A stretch of 64,000 bases of DNA from the NCBI GenBank assembly GCA_036478595.1, contig JAZGEF010000049.1, positions 1 to 64,000 of the forward strand, read 5' to 3'. Positions within the stretch are counted from its first letter, which is position 1. Every line of letters starts with the position of its first letter. The position numbers and the translations under genes are program-made. The DNA is from Granulosicoccus sp036478595. Lineage in GTDB: Bacteria > Pseudomonadota > Gammaproteobacteria > Granulosicoccales > Granulosicoccaceae. The notes under the pieces were generated by a model that worked only from the letters and a program-made list of their open reading frames with translations, was not told where the DNA came from and did not search any database. Of this stretch, positions 17,065 through 26,581 are shown in pieces.

Positions 17065-18564
17065 ATGTCATCTAAAACGCCATGTATGGCAGATAACAAT
17101 CTGGCCATTAGCCGCCATAACAGATTGGTATTGATCCCCTCAATGATCAGTATAGCGGCTAAAGCCGCCACAATAATGCTACTAATAACCACAAGTGTGC
17201 AAGGCTTGGCGGAAACCAACACCGCAGGCCGCGCGCAACTGCCCCAGCTGGGCAATACTGACCATAACGACCGCATATTGCTACAGGAGATCACTGACGA
17301 GCACACAGTGGAAGCTCAACCGCAGTTGCTCGCTACGGCGCAGACCACTGATGACACAGAATTACCAATAGGCACCAGCACCATCACTAGCGTACCAGCG
17401 CCAGTTTCTGCTTGGGATAGCATACGCGCAGCCGACAGGCTACCCAGAGAACGTAATCAACGCGTCGAGTTTTATATTGATCAATATCAACGCGAAGTTT
17501 TGTGGATAAATAAAATTCTCAATCGCGGTACGCCATTTATCGGGTACATCGTGCAATCACTCGAATCAAGGTTTTTACCGGTCGAACTGGCATTGATACC
17601 TGCTATCGAGAGTGGCTTTCGAACCACCGTTAAAAGCTCGGTAAATGCCGCGGGCATTTGGCAGATCGTACCCATAACCGCACGTGAAATTGGTGTTGAA
17701 CGCAACACCTGGTTTGATGGCAGAGGCGACATCGTTAAATCAACCACGGCAGCAATCGATTATTTAAGTTATCTTAATGCCGAATTTAATGGTGATTGGG
17801 AGCTCACGCTTGCCGCCTACAACGCAGGCCCTGGTCGAGTGCGAGGCGCGATCAAGAAAAATATAAAGGCTGAAAAGCCTACTGATTTTTGGTCGCTGGA
17901 TTTACCCACAGAAACACTTAACTACGTGCCAAAGATTGTTGCCATGCTGGAGCTGATCAAAGATCCAGAAACCAGGGGCTTGGATCTACCGGATATGCCT
18001 GTTACGGCAGATTTTACGATTGTGGATGTAGGAAAACGTATAAGCCTTGATCATGCAGCCACCATGAGCAACGTGGATGAAGCATTGCTGGGCCAACTTA
18101 ACGCTGGGTTAATTCATCAAGTCACGCCACCAAAGGGCCCGCACTTAATTGTTGTACCGGCATCCGCCGTGCAAAGGTTCAAACGAGCGATAGCGGCAGC
18201 GGGCAATACCAAGCTATTTTCATTGCCACTTACGCACACAGTTGTCGCCGGTGATAGCGTCAGTACCATCGCGTTCAAATACGGCATCACTCAACGAAAA
18301 TTACGAGAGATAAATAGTTTAGATAACTCGCGCATATTGATCGGTCAAAGCCTAGGTGTAATAGACGTTCGCGGTACTAACACTAGCGCACGTAGTACAA
18401 TGGTCGAATACGTAGTTAAGATTGGCGATACATTGTCGGAAATCGCCGAACGGTTTGCAGTTAAAATTAGCGCAATACAAAATTCGACTGGTAAAACACC
18501 GGATAATAATGTTATTCATCCGGGCGAAAAATTGATCATTCAAGTGCTAAGCGGCGATGGCTGA
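17065..18564 (+). CDS. mltD: Membrane-bound lytic murein transglycosylase D (MltD)
   Basis: Cleaves peptidoglycan to 1,6-anhydro muropeptides. The SLT domain has the catalytic glutamate in LIPAIESGFR, then SSVNAAGIWQIVPITAREIG and YNAGPGRVRGAI. Two LysM peptidoglycan-binding modules follow (VVAGDSVSTIAFKYGI and VVKIGDTLSEIAERFAV). A hydrophobic export segment AAKAATIMLLITTSVQGLA precedes the mature part. The start is uncertain: ATGs at 17065, 17086 and 17143 all lack good ribosome sites; the one at 17143 gives the shortest signal peptide. It lacks the lipobox of E. coli MltD. Confidence 0.92.
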   Translation: MSSKTPCMADNNLAISRHNRLVLIPSMISIAAKAATIMLLITTSVQGLAETNTAGRAQLPQLGNTDHNDRILLQEITDEHTVEAQPQLLATAQTTDDTELPIGTSTITSVPAPVSAWDSIRAADRLPRERNQRVEFYIDQYQREVLWINKILNRGTPFIGYIVQSLESRFLPVELALIPAIESGFRTTVKSSVNAAGIWQIVPITAREIGVERNTWFDGRGDIVKSTTAAIDYLSYLNAEFNGDWELTLAAYNAGPGRVRGAIKKNIKAEKPTDFWSLDLPTETLNYVPKIVAMLELIKDPETRGLDLPDMPVTADFTIVDVGKRISLDHAATMSNVDEALLGQLNAGLIHQVTPPKGPHLIVVPASAVQRFKRAIAAAGNTKLFSLPLTHTVVAGDSVSTIAFKYGITQRKLREINSLDNSRILIGQSLGVIDVRGTNTSARSTMVEYVVKIGDTLSEIAERFAVKISAIQNSTGKTPDNNVIHPGEKLIIQVLSGDG

Positions 18565-18727
18565 AGTAAACGCCGGTTTTTCGACGGCAAGTGCAGACCT
18601 TCACGCGCTTGTTGACGCTGAGCACTTAAATGACAATAATTAGGGCTTAGTAAGCGACGGATGCACAACAATGGCAGATTGCCAGGCTCCACATTTGTTT
18701 AGTTTGCGGTACTCGTAGGGAAAACGC

Positions 18728-19705
18728 ATGACCACCATTATTGTTACTAACGAAAACGACGACGTTGAAAAATTCGATTTCGATGCGGACACCACTGAAA
18801 TAAGCATTGGTCGACGTTCAACGAATGACGTCTGCATTGCAAACTTGTCTGTTAGTGGCAAGCACGCACGTATCACCTTGGATACAACTGGCGCACTGAT
18901 CGAAGATCTAAACAGCACTAACGGCACCTACATCAATGGTCGGCTAATTAGCCGACAACTGCTCGATGGCGGCGATCAAATCATTATCGGTAAAACCCGC
19001 GTGCAGTATCAGATCGAGCAAACCACTGAACAGCCAAACAAATCGCAAAGTGAACAAGCAGCTGAGCTGCAACCCGCACTTACGCCTGAGGCATCCCAGC
19101 CTGCAACGGTTACGCGTCTTACAGGTAATGGCTCTAACGGCAGAGTCACAGCGCCTATTCCTGCCCCGCAGCTCAATGGCCTTAACCACAACGACTTTGA
19201 CGATGAACCAATGACCTTGTCGCAAAAAGCTAAGTTAGCGCTTGGCGGCGGTCGTGCACAATCACGTACGCCAAACAACGATCACGAGCGCGATTCAGAT
19301 GTCGCCCTTGCCGATCCAAACCAGCCAGATCCTGTAGCGCCGCTTACCGGCAAACACCATAGCCCGGAACAGGTGGAATTTGATGGCGCGCAAAAGCTCA
19401 CTCACGATCTAGACGCCCCAGCAATTCAAACACCAGCAGGTGCTGTGATTGAAATTAAAAACGGTGCGAAGTCTGGCCAGGTATTGCCGATCGACAAACC
19501 CGTTACTACTCTTGGGCGCCCCGGCATTCAAATCGCTGCCATTATGCGTAAGCCAGACGGCTACTTTTTAATGCACATTGAAAGCGATGATAGCGTTGAG
19601 CTTCCTACCCTTAATCGCGATGAAATTGGCGACGAGCCTGTGCTACTGCACAGTGGCGACAGACTAAACGTAGCGGGTATCGAAGTCGAATTTATGTTGT
19701 CGTAG
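18728..19705 (+). CDS. Protein with N- and C-terminal FHA domains
   Basis: A 325-aa cytoplasmic protein. Residues about 1-100 are a clear FHA phosphothreonine-binding domain (ISIGRRSTNDVCI, SVSGKHARI, DLNSTNGTYINGR). A disordered Gln/Pro/Ala-rich linker follows to about residue 235, and residues about 240-325 look like a second, degenerate FHA domain (GQVLPIDKPVTTLGRPGIQIAAI, LLHSGDRLNVAGIEVEFML). The partner kinase or phosphatase is not in the window. ATG 18728 follows a gap of 163 bases after mltD; its stop overlaps the convergent cysM stop region by 14 bases. Confidence 0.85.
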   Translation: MTTIIVTNENDDVEKFDFDADTTEISIGRRSTNDVCIANLSVSGKHARITLDTTGALIEDLNSTNGTYINGRLISRQLLDGGDQIIIGKTRVQYQIEQTTEQPNKSQSEQAAELQPALTPEASQPATVTRLTGNGSNGRVTAPIPAPQLNGLNHNDFDDEPMTLSQKAKLALGGGRAQSRTPNNDHERDSDVALADPNQPDPVAPLTGKHHSPEQVEFDGAQKLTHDLDAPAIQTPAGAVIEIKNGAKSGQVLPIDKPVTTLGRPGIQIAAIMRKPDGYFLMHIESDDSVELPTLNRDEIGDEPVLLHSGDRLNVAGIEVEFMLS

Positions 19706-20603
19706 CGGAAAACAATCCGCTACTTAGATAACGATCACCACGATCACAGACGATCGTGACCACTACCGCATCTTTAAGCGATGGCAACAATCGCAACGCT
19801 GCTGCCATTGCTCCACCAGTCGATACACCGCCCAACACACCTTCAGTTTTTGCAAGCTGTCGTGTCATAGCTTCTGCGTCCTTCGCACTCACATCAATAA
19901 TTTGATCCACGCGTTCAGGCTCAAATATAGTCGGCAGATATTCTTTTGGCCAACGTCTGATACCCGGGATGCTCGACCCTTCTTCAGGCTGCACACCGAC
20001 AATTTGAATTGCCGGGTTTTTCTCTTTTAGGTAACGCGATACACCCATGATGGTGCCGGTGGTACCCATCGAGCTAACAAAATGCGTGATACGACCAGCA
20101 GTGGCGCCCCATAATTCTGGCCCAGTTGTTTTGTAATGCGCCGCAGGGTTATCAGGATTGGCAAATTGATTCAGTAAAAAACCTTCACCTTTATTGGACA
20201 TCTCTACGGCTAAGTCGCGCGCATACTCAATACCCTGCTCAGCACTAACTAATATCAATTCTGCACCATAGGCTTGCATGGACGACTTGCGCTCATCCGT
20301 CATGTTGTCAGCCATGATCAGCTTCATTTTGTAGCCCATAGTAGCCGCAACCATGGCCAAAGCAATACCCGTGTTGCCACTAGTGGCTTCAACCAAGGCA
20401 TCCCCTGGCTTGATATCGCCACGTGCTTGCGCTTGCTTGATCATATTTGATGCTGGCCGATCTTTAACCGAACCTGCCGGGTTATCACCTTCAAGTTTTG
20501 CAAACACACGATTGTTGTTATCATTTTTAGCCAATCGCTGTATCGGTACCAGCCGCGTGCGACCAATCTGATCAACCATCGATTGTGGAAACTGTTCAGC
20601 CAT
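19692..20603 (-). CDS. cysM: Cysteine synthase B
   Basis: PLP-dependent O-acetylserine sulfhydrylase; CysM enzymes can also use thiosulfate. The PLP lysine is K47 in EGDNPAGSVKDRPA, the phosphate loop is TSGNTGIALAM, and the C-terminal GVSTGGA block is present. EGDNPAGSVKDR rather than PxSSVKDR points to CysM over CysK. ATG 20603 gives 303 aa and overlaps the end of miaA by a few bases; an in-frame TTG at 20609 is less likely. No sulfate genes are nearby. Confidence 0.93.
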   Translation of the reverse strand: MAEQFPQSMVDQIGRTRLVPIQRLAKNDNNNRVFAKLEGDNPAGSVKDRPASNMIKQAQARGDIKPGDALVEATSGNTGIALAMVAATMGYKMKLIMADNMTDERKSSMQAYGAELILVSAEQGIEYARDLAVEMSNKGEGFLLNQFANPDNPAAHYKTTGPELWGATAGRITHFVSSMGTTGTIMGVSRYLKEKNPAIQIVGVQPEEGSSIPGIRRWPKEYLPTIFEPERVDQIIDVSAKDAEAMTRQLAKTEGVLGGVSTGGAMAAALRLLPSLKDAVVVTIVCDRGDRYLSSGLFSATTT

Positions 20604-21534
20604 TACCAACCCTTAGTGTTTTTAAGATCCGCTGCAATTGAGCCTGTGTATCAAGCTTGTCTGCCGTTACCGTAGTGTAGTTATCTGCCGAGCGTATCCA
20701 AGTTAATTGACGCTTCGCCAACTGGCGAGTAGCGACTAAAACTTTATCAACACACGAAGCTTCATTGTACACCCCCTCTAGCATTTGCCACACTTGCCGG
20801 TAACCAACACAGCGCATCGACGGAAGCTCTGCGTGTAGAATATTATTATGTTTTAGTTGTTTAACCTCGTCTATTAACCCATCGGCAAACATGGTCTCAA
20901 GCCGTTTTTCAATTCGTCGATGCAACCAGGCCCGATCCTCAGGCACCAGTGCAAACTTAATTGGCTGCATCGGTAATGGCGACTGTGTCTGTTTTTGTAA
21001 TTCACTCAACGGTTTACCACTAAGCATAAATACTTCCAATGCACGCTGTAGCCGCTGCGGATCATTGGGATGAATGCGTTGTGCAGAAACAGGATCAACA
21101 TAGGCCAAGCGATCATGCAAGGCTTGCCAGCCTAGTACCGCCGCCTCTTGAGTGAGTTGTTCACGTATGGCAATGTCAGCATTGGGCAAAGGCGCAAGGC
21201 CATTTGTAAGCGCATGAAAATACATCATCGTGCCACCCGCCAGCACCACACTCCTACCACGCTGCGAAATATCTTCAATGGCCGTACAGGCATCGCGGCT
21301 AAATCTAGCGACCGAATACGGGTCATCCGGTTCACATATATCGATTAAATGATGAGGTATGGATTGCTTTTCAGTGATCGTTGGTTTCGCTGTGCCAATA
21401 TCCATATGCCGGTACACAAGGGCCGAATCAACGCTCAGGACCTCGGCGTCAATTGCCTTGGCAAGCTCAACCGCAAGCGAGGTTTTCCCCGAGGCGGTTG
21501 GCCCGAACAAGAATAACAGCTGCGGTGTTGGCAA
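20596..21534 (-). CDS. miaA: tRNA dimethylallyltransferase
   Basis: Adds dimethylallyl to A37 of tRNAs reading UNN codons. P-loop GPTASGKTSLA (residues about 11-21), DSALVYRHMDIGTAKPT, the substrate block DDPYSVARFSRDA and VLAGGTMMYFHAL are all family signatures. Length 312 aa (E. coli 316). The only sensible start is TTG at 21534, two bases after the mutL TGA, with GAGG 9 bases upstream, so translation is probably coupled to mutL. The hfq gene that often follows is absent. Confidence 0.95.
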   Translation of the reverse strand: MPTPQLLFLFGPTASGKTSLAVELAKAIDAEVLSVDSALVYRHMDIGTAKPTITEKQSIPHHLIDICEPDDPYSVARFSRDACTAIEDISQRGRSVVLAGGTMMYFHALTNGLAPLPNADIAIREQLTQEAAVLGWQALHDRLAYVDPVSAQRIHPNDPQRLQRALEVFMLSGKPLSELQKQTQSPLPMQPIKFALVPEDRAWLHRRIEKRLETMFADGLIDEVKQLKHNNILHAELPSMRCVGYRQVWQMLEGVYNEASCVDKVLVATRQLAKRQLTWIRSADNYTTVTADKLDTQAQLQRILKTLRVGNG

Positions 21535-21536
21535 CC

Positions 21537-23372
21537 TCAGCGGCCTCGCATGAACAAACGATCAAGCTCATTCATGTTTAACTGCGTCCAGGTGGGCCTG
21601 CCATGGTTGCACTGCCCGCTGTTGGGCGTGGTTTCTATTTGGCGTAACAGTGCATTCATTTCAGGTACGGTTAACGCACGATTGGCACGCACTGAGCCGT
21701 GACACGCCATCGACGACAACACCTTATCTATCGCTTCACGTAGTTTATTGCTATCACCATATTCCATAACGTCTGACAACACATCGCGCAATAAAGCTTC
21801 GGCATTTTCCTGTTTTAATAATGCAGGCACTGAGCGAATACGTAACTGCTCAGGCGATAACCTTTCGATTTTCATGCCTAGCCCTTCAAGCCATGTCGAT
21901 AGTGTTTCTGCTTGATCAGCCTCTGCTTCACTAACCGTCACTGCAACAGGCACTAGCAATGCTTGCGATGCTACCTCGCCTGCTTCAAATGCTACTTTTA
22001 ACCTCTCGTAAGTAATGCGTTCGTGCGCAGCATGCGCATCAACTACGATCAAGCCTTGCGTGTTTTGCGCAAGAATGTATACGCCGTGCAGGTGCGCCAT
22101 CGCGTAACCCAACGGTGGTGCAACGGTTTCATCCGGTATTGTTGGCATGACCCCTACAAACGAGTCACCATATGGGCTGACCGGCTGCGCAGCACGATTA
22201 GCCGATAAGCGCTCCATGCCACGATTGTTGTCCTGCACGCTTAAGGGCATTGCCTGTTGATGAGGGATAGAACCATAAGCGCCAGAGCGAAGTATGCCCA
22301 GCCCAGCCAGAGTGACACCCGGTATACCACCAGAACTACCACCATCCAAACCAGGCGATTCCAATGCATCAGCTGGCGTTACTGCGGCTAAAAATTCTTT
22401 AAGCGAACGACGAACAAACCCATGCACTAATTGCGAATCACGGAACCGAACCTCTTGTTTGCCCGGATGCACGTTAACGTCAACCGATAGCGGATCTATT
22501 GTTAGAAACAAGACAAACGCAGGGTGGCGCTGGTGATAGATTAGATCGCTGTACGCCTGTTTAACCGCATGAGACACTACCTTATCTTTGATCATTCGTC
22601 CGTTGACATAAAAATACTGCATGTCAGCCTGGCTACGCGAGAACTCTGGAGATGCAATCCAACCCTGCAAAGCCAGTTGATTGTTATCGAGCTCTACCCG
22701 GTGAGCAGCCTCTGCAAACGCTTTACCCAACACTCTTGCCAGGCGTTGATGCTGTGCAGACTCTGAACTAGCGACTGCACAATCCAAAGTGTTCTTGCCA
22801 TTGTGCACCAATCTAAAGGCACACTCAGGGTTACCCAATGCCAGGGTTTTAACGACTTGTTCGCATCGGGAATATTCTGTACGCGCAGTACGCATAAATT
22901 TGCGTCGTGCCGGTACGTTATAAAAAAGATTAAGTACTTCGACCGTTGTACCATCGGGATGAGATGCTGGTGAAAGCTCTAGCTCGCCATCACGGGCATA
23001 ACGCACTTGCCATGCGTTTGTATCACTAGCAGGTTTTGACGTGAGCAACAATCGTGACACCGACGCAATACTGGGCAAGGCTTCGCCGCGAAAGCCCATC
23101 GTGGCTACCGCTTGCAAATCATCCATCGAGCCAATTTTGCTAGTGGCATGGCGGCTTAATGCCAATAACAATTCATCTTTTGGGATACCGCCGCCATCAT
23201 CTCGAATACGAATACGCTCTAAGCCGCCATGATCAAGATGAATCTCGCAATGGGTCGCGCCCGCATCAAGTGAATTCTCGAGCAGCTCCTTAACAATAGA
23301 AGCAGGCCGCTCGATCACTTCACCTGCCGCGATTTGATTGATCAGATGATCAGGGAGCTGTTGAATGGGCAT
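21537..23372 (-). CDS. mutL: DNA mismatch repair protein MutL
   Basis: Links MutS to strand incision. The N-terminal GHKL ATPase has EVIERPASIVKELLENSLDAG, IRIRDDGGGI and TMGFRGEALPSIASV. The C-terminal dimer domain contains DAHAAHERITYE (near residue 445), close to the DQHAx2Ex4E endonuclease motif with Ala for Gln, and SGQCNHGRPT near the end. This suggests a nicking MutL as in Pseudomonas, in keeping with the absence of mutH. 611 aa, ATG 23372. Confidence 0.96.
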   Translation of the reverse strand: MPIQQLPDHLINQIAAGEVIERPASIVKELLENSLDAGATHCEIHLDHGGLERIRIRDDGGGIPKDELLLALSRHATSKIGSMDDLQAVATMGFRGEALPSIASVSRLLLTSKPASDTNAWQVRYARDGELELSPASHPDGTTVEVLNLFYNVPARRKFMRTARTEYSRCEQVVKTLALGNPECAFRLVHNGKNTLDCAVASSESAQHQRLARVLGKAFAEAAHRVELDNNQLALQGWIASPEFSRSQADMQYFYVNGRMIKDKVVSHAVKQAYSDLIYHQRHPAFVLFLTIDPLSVDVNVHPGKQEVRFRDSQLVHGFVRRSLKEFLAAVTPADALESPGLDGGSSGGIPGVTLAGLGILRSGAYGSIPHQQAMPLSVQDNNRGMERLSANRAAQPVSPYGDSFVGVMPTIPDETVAPPLGYAMAHLHGVYILAQNTQGLIVVDAHAAHERITYERLKVAFEAGEVASQALLVPVAVTVSEAEADQAETLSTWLEGLGMKIERLSPEQLRIRSVPALLKQENAEALLRDVLSDVMEYGDSNKLREAIDKVLSSMACHGSVRANRALTVPEMNALLRQIETTPNSGQCNHGRPTWTQLNMNELDRLFMRGR

Positions 23373-23431
23373 GGATAAGCTAGTCAGGCATAGTCACCTA
23401 ACATTATGCGACAAAACCGCCACAGATGATA

Positions 23432-24670
23432 TTAGCCCGAGCTCTTCTGCCGCGCCGCCGCCAAGCGGGTGCCCAACGGAGCCCGGCGATTTAGAAAACG
23501 CACAATGCCGTTCTGGATGGCAATGGCAAGTGCATCTTGAAACCGCGCATCATTTAGCTTCTTCTCTTCAAGTAGATTAGAGATAAAGGCAATCTCCACC
23601 AGCACGGACGGGATATCCGGGGATCGCAACACGGCAAAGTTGGCCTGCTCTACATCGGGCTTATGCACTGGGCCAACCTGCTTTAGCTGGTCCAGTACTT
23701 CTGCGCCCATATCCAAGCTGGCCTCAAGCGTCGAACTTTGCGCTAAATCCAGTAATGTCTGTTTAAGATCAACGCTTAAACCATCGAGCTGTACTTCACC
23801 AAATAGGGCATCCACATTGTTCTCATTTTCTGCCAACCATTGTGCAGCTTCCGAACTAGCACCCTTAAGTGATAGGGCGTACACCGAACTTCCAGCAGCC
23901 GCTTTACGTTTAAAGGCATCGGCATGTACAGATACAAATATGTCAGCATGTTGATCACGTGCAATGCGAATTCGCTCGCGTAACGCAATGTACTCATCTT
24001 TGTTACGCGTGAGTATTGCACTGATACCCTCTTGCGCATTGAGACGTTCGTGCAAACGTTTTGCAACAGCCAGCGTAATATCTTTTTCCAATGTATTGCG
24101 TTGGCCAGTTGCACCGCCGTCTTTGCCACCATGGCCTGCATCAATCGCGACAATGACATCGCGGAAACCGCCAGCAAGTATCGCTACCTGCTCAACTGGT
24201 GTCGCCTGGCTCGGCGCTTGAGTGGCTTCAAGCACGATCCCTGTATCGATAATTAATCGTTGGCCACCCTGGCGCGTGATCACTTCATGGCTCGGCTTTG
24301 CAGCCATACTGAGATCTACCGCGATACGTAATTTTTGATCACCATGAAAGCCATGACGAATGTCCAGCATCATCCCTCGCGAGGCATCCAAGGCTAAGGT
24401 GGTATTAAGCTCGGCATAGGCCAAGTCAATGACTAGCCGATGAGGGTTACTCAACGCAAACACATTGACATTTTCAATGGGCCGATCAAAGTCGAGGTGC
24501 AGCATCAGATTAGATTGCTGGACCACTTGAAAGCGTACTAATTGAGCACCCGCAAGGGCTGCTGGCGCAAAGGCGTTGAGAAACAGCAAAACGCTGAACA
24601 AACCAAGCAATCGCCGCCGCGCATGCCGCTCAATATGTTGCTTAGAATCAAGCGAAAATAAATTGTTCAA
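23432..24670 (-). CDS. N-acetylmuramoyl-L-alanine amidase (AmiB/AmiC type)
   Basis: Periplasmic zinc amidase that splits septal peptidoglycan. A signal peptide (LLGLFSVLLFLNAFAPAALA) is followed by an AMIN domain (residues about 40-140) and an Amidase_3 catalytic domain: IDAGHGGKDGGA, NTLEKDITLAVA, SVHADAF and LVEIAFISN carry the zinc ligands and catalytic Glu. It has no LysM, like AmiC, but its place upstream of mutL-miaA is that of E. coli amiB. 412 aa from a TTG at 24670 preceded by GAGGGGG. Confidence 0.93.
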   Translation of the reverse strand: MNNLFSLDSKQHIERHARRRLLGLFSVLLFLNAFAPAALAGAQLVRFQVVQQSNLMLHLDFDRPIENVNVFALSNPHRLVIDLAYAELNTTLALDASRGMMLDIRHGFHGDQKLRIAVDLSMAAKPSHEVITRQGGQRLIIDTGIVLEATQAPSQATPVEQVAILAGGFRDVIVAIDAGHGGKDGGATGQRNTLEKDITLAVAKRLHERLNAQEGISAILTRNKDEYIALRERIRIARDQHADIFVSVHADAFKRKAAAGSSVYALSLKGASSEAAQWLAENENNVDALFGEVQLDGLSVDLKQTLLDLAQSSTLEASLDMGAEVLDQLKQVGPVHKPDVEQANFAVLRSPDIPSVLVEIAFISNLLEEKKLNDARFQDALAIAIQNGIVRFLNRRAPLGTRLAAARQKSSG

Positions 24671-24733
24671 TGAACCCCCTCAACAGGCAACTGTCTTCAT
24701 GCGGACAGCTGGCGCCTCACTAAGCATAGATGG

Positions 24734-25171
24734 CTATTTGGACAAATCAACCGGGGCTGAAATGTGCATTATTCTGCCAGGCAGCGCGTATTCAAGTTCC
24801 ACCACGTAATCAGCCGCTGTCATCAGATTGCCGCCTTTTTCTGACCATTCCACCAGCACTAAATCAGCTTCGCTTGTGAGCTCGCGATAACCCAAGGCGT
24901 GTAGCTCTTCTGGGTCCTCTAAGCGGTACAGATCAAAGTGCACTATCTGCAGGCCGCCTGCTTGATAGGTTTCGACCAAGGTATAGGTGGGGCTCTTGAC
25001 GTTACCCTCATATCCCAATGATTGGATTAAGGCGCGGGCAAAGGTGGTTTTGCCCGCACCCAGCTCACCGGATAAGTACGCAACCGCAGGGAACTCCAGA
25101 GTTGATCCAAACTGAGCCGCAGCTGCCAGCAATGCGGGTTCGTCGATGAGTTCTAGTATTTGTGCTTGCAT
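24734..25171 (-). CDS. tsaE: tRNA threonylcarbamoyladenosine biosynthesis ATPase TsaE
   Basis: An ATPase that assists TsaB-TsaD in making t6A37. Walker A GELGAGKTTFARALI (residues about 35-49), the switch block VKSPTYTLVETY and HFDLYRLEDPEELHALGYRE are diagnostic; EWSEKGG carries the conserved W-E pair. 145 aa, ATG 25171. It sits just upstream of the amidase gene, as in tsaE-amiB of E. coli; the nnr gene usually on the other side is absent and rluC is there instead, 4 bases away. Confidence 0.95.
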   Translation of the reverse strand: MQAQILELIDEPALLAAAAQFGSTLEFPAVAYLSGELGAGKTTFARALIQSLGYEGNVKSPTYTLVETYQAGGLQIVHFDLYRLEDPEELHALGYRELTSEADLVLVEWSEKGGNLMTAADYVVELEYALPGRIMHISAPVDLSK

Positions 25172-25175
25172 GGTA

Positions 25176-26126
25176 TTATTTGCCCAATTTAGTTAGTGCA
25201 GTTAAAGATTCCTGCCACTGGGCATCAGGCTCAATAGTAATGCTGATCGGCTCGCCTTCCCATTCAAACTCGAGTTGGCGTGCATGCAGAAACAAACGCT
25301 TCAAGCCCTTGCCTGCAAAGCGTTCGTTATCAAAGCGTTTGCCGTAGCGCTCGTCACCCACAATCGCGTGCCCCGAATGCTGAGCATGCACTCTGATTTG
25401 GTGCGTTCGTCCAGTTTCAATGGCAACTTCCAATAACGTGGCTTCGTTAAATCGCTCAACACGTTCAAAATGGGACACGGCAGACTGACCACCATCGGCA
25501 ACGATTACTTTACGCTGCCCACCCGCGTCTTGGTTTTTAAGCAACGGTAGCCTGACGGTTTTTGCGGCATCAGGCCATTGGCCGGACACCATCGCGTAAT
25601 AGCGCTTGTTAACGTCGCGCTCACGAAACAGGTTTTGAAGCTTTCGATTCACGCCATTATTGCAAGCAATCAACAAGCATCCGCTAGTGCCCTTGTCTAT
25701 CCGATGCACTAGCTCAAGCGCCGGGTTATCTTCATGCTGACGCAGGGCGTCGATCAGCCCAAAAGGTAACCCGGTGCCGCCATGCACCGCCAATCCAGCG
25801 GGCTTGTCCACCACAATCAGATCATCGTTACGATAGGCAATCCGCCCAGCAATTCGCGTCGCCAGCTCATCAGGTACCGAAACTTGCGCCTTTGTTACAG
25901 TCTTGATTGGCGGTATCCTGACGATATCACCCTCCACAAGCTTACGCGTGGGTTTACAGCGACCACTGTTAATTCTGACCTGCCCAGTCCGTATAATGCG
26001 GTATATGTGGCTACGAGGCACGCCAGGCGCCCGGCGAATGAGAAAGTTATCCACACGCTGTCCTGCTTCACCTTCTCGCACGGTGACTAAACGCACTGAG
26101 GCTGAATTACTGTCTGATTCGTGCAT
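25176..26126 (-). CDS. rluC: 23S rRNA pseudouridine synthase RluC
   Basis: Modifies 23S rRNA uridines 955, 2504 and 2580 in E. coli. The N-terminal S4-like domain (QRVDNFLIRRAPGVPRSHIYRIIRTGQVRING-type) is followed by the RluA catalytic domain with the nucleophile Asp in HRIDKGTSG (near residue 141) and GRTHQIRVHAQHSGHAIVGD. 316 aa (E. coli 319). It is divergent from rne, as in E. coli. Confidence 0.94.
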   Translation of the reverse strand: MHESDSNSASVRLVTVREGEAGQRVDNFLIRRAPGVPRSHIYRIIRTGQVRINSGRCKPTRKLVEGDIVRIPPIKTVTKAQVSVPDELATRIAGRIAYRNDDLIVVDKPAGLAVHGGTGLPFGLIDALRQHEDNPALELVHRIDKGTSGCLLIACNNGVNRKLQNLFRERDVNKRYYAMVSGQWPDAAKTVRLPLLKNQDAGGQRKVIVADGGQSAVSHFERVERFNEATLLEVAIETGRTHQIRVHAQHSGHAIVGDERYGKRFDNERFAGKGLKRLFLHARQLEFEWEGEPISITIEPDAQWQESLTALTKLGK

Positions 26127-26581
26127 GAATGTTGCTATACTCTCTTAAGCGCTGAAACGAGCCAACCGCCCGCAAACCATTGCATGACCGGTTGCTGAAG
26201 CTTATTGCTTGTAACTTACTCGCATGAAGCTCGGCTCACCGCTACAAGATACACCAAGTGAACAATACGGCTGACCAACTGAGCAGCCTTGGCAAGCCAT
26301 TCAAACTCTTTACTAGAGAAAATGGTTTCGCAACCCAGTTTTTTACGCTAGGCCAGATGCACACTATCCGCCCCAGCAACGCGCCAGGCATCACAGCCTG
26401 CAGACTTAATTAAACGATAATACTAACTAAAACCGGAACAACAACACCCTAGCAATGTCCTTCGCAATACTCACAATGCTAATACTGCTGAGCCTGTGGC
26501 ATCTTTGCCAACAGATGCCTGCGTATGTTCGCACACGCGACCAGAGACTGGTGGCCCGTTCTTCCGGAACGGAAACAAATA
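26127..26581 (+). promoter_or_regulatory. rluC-rne divergent region with long rne leader and hairpins at the start site
   Basis: This 455-base gap holds no convincing gene; a 73-codon frame at 26455-26676 runs into rne in another phase. Two perfect hairpins sit just before the rne start: CCAG/CTGG at 26541-26551, and CCGTTC/GAACGG at 26556-26572 (loop TTCCG), the latter covering the GGAA that would be the ribosome site of the ATG at 26582. In E. coli, rne is autoregulated through hairpins in a long 5' leader; a similar mechanism is inferred here. Confidence 0.5.

Noticed and set aside
21537..23372. E. coli-type MutL needing MutH
   Set aside because: The DAHAAHERITYE motif points to an endonuclease MutL, and no mutH is seen.
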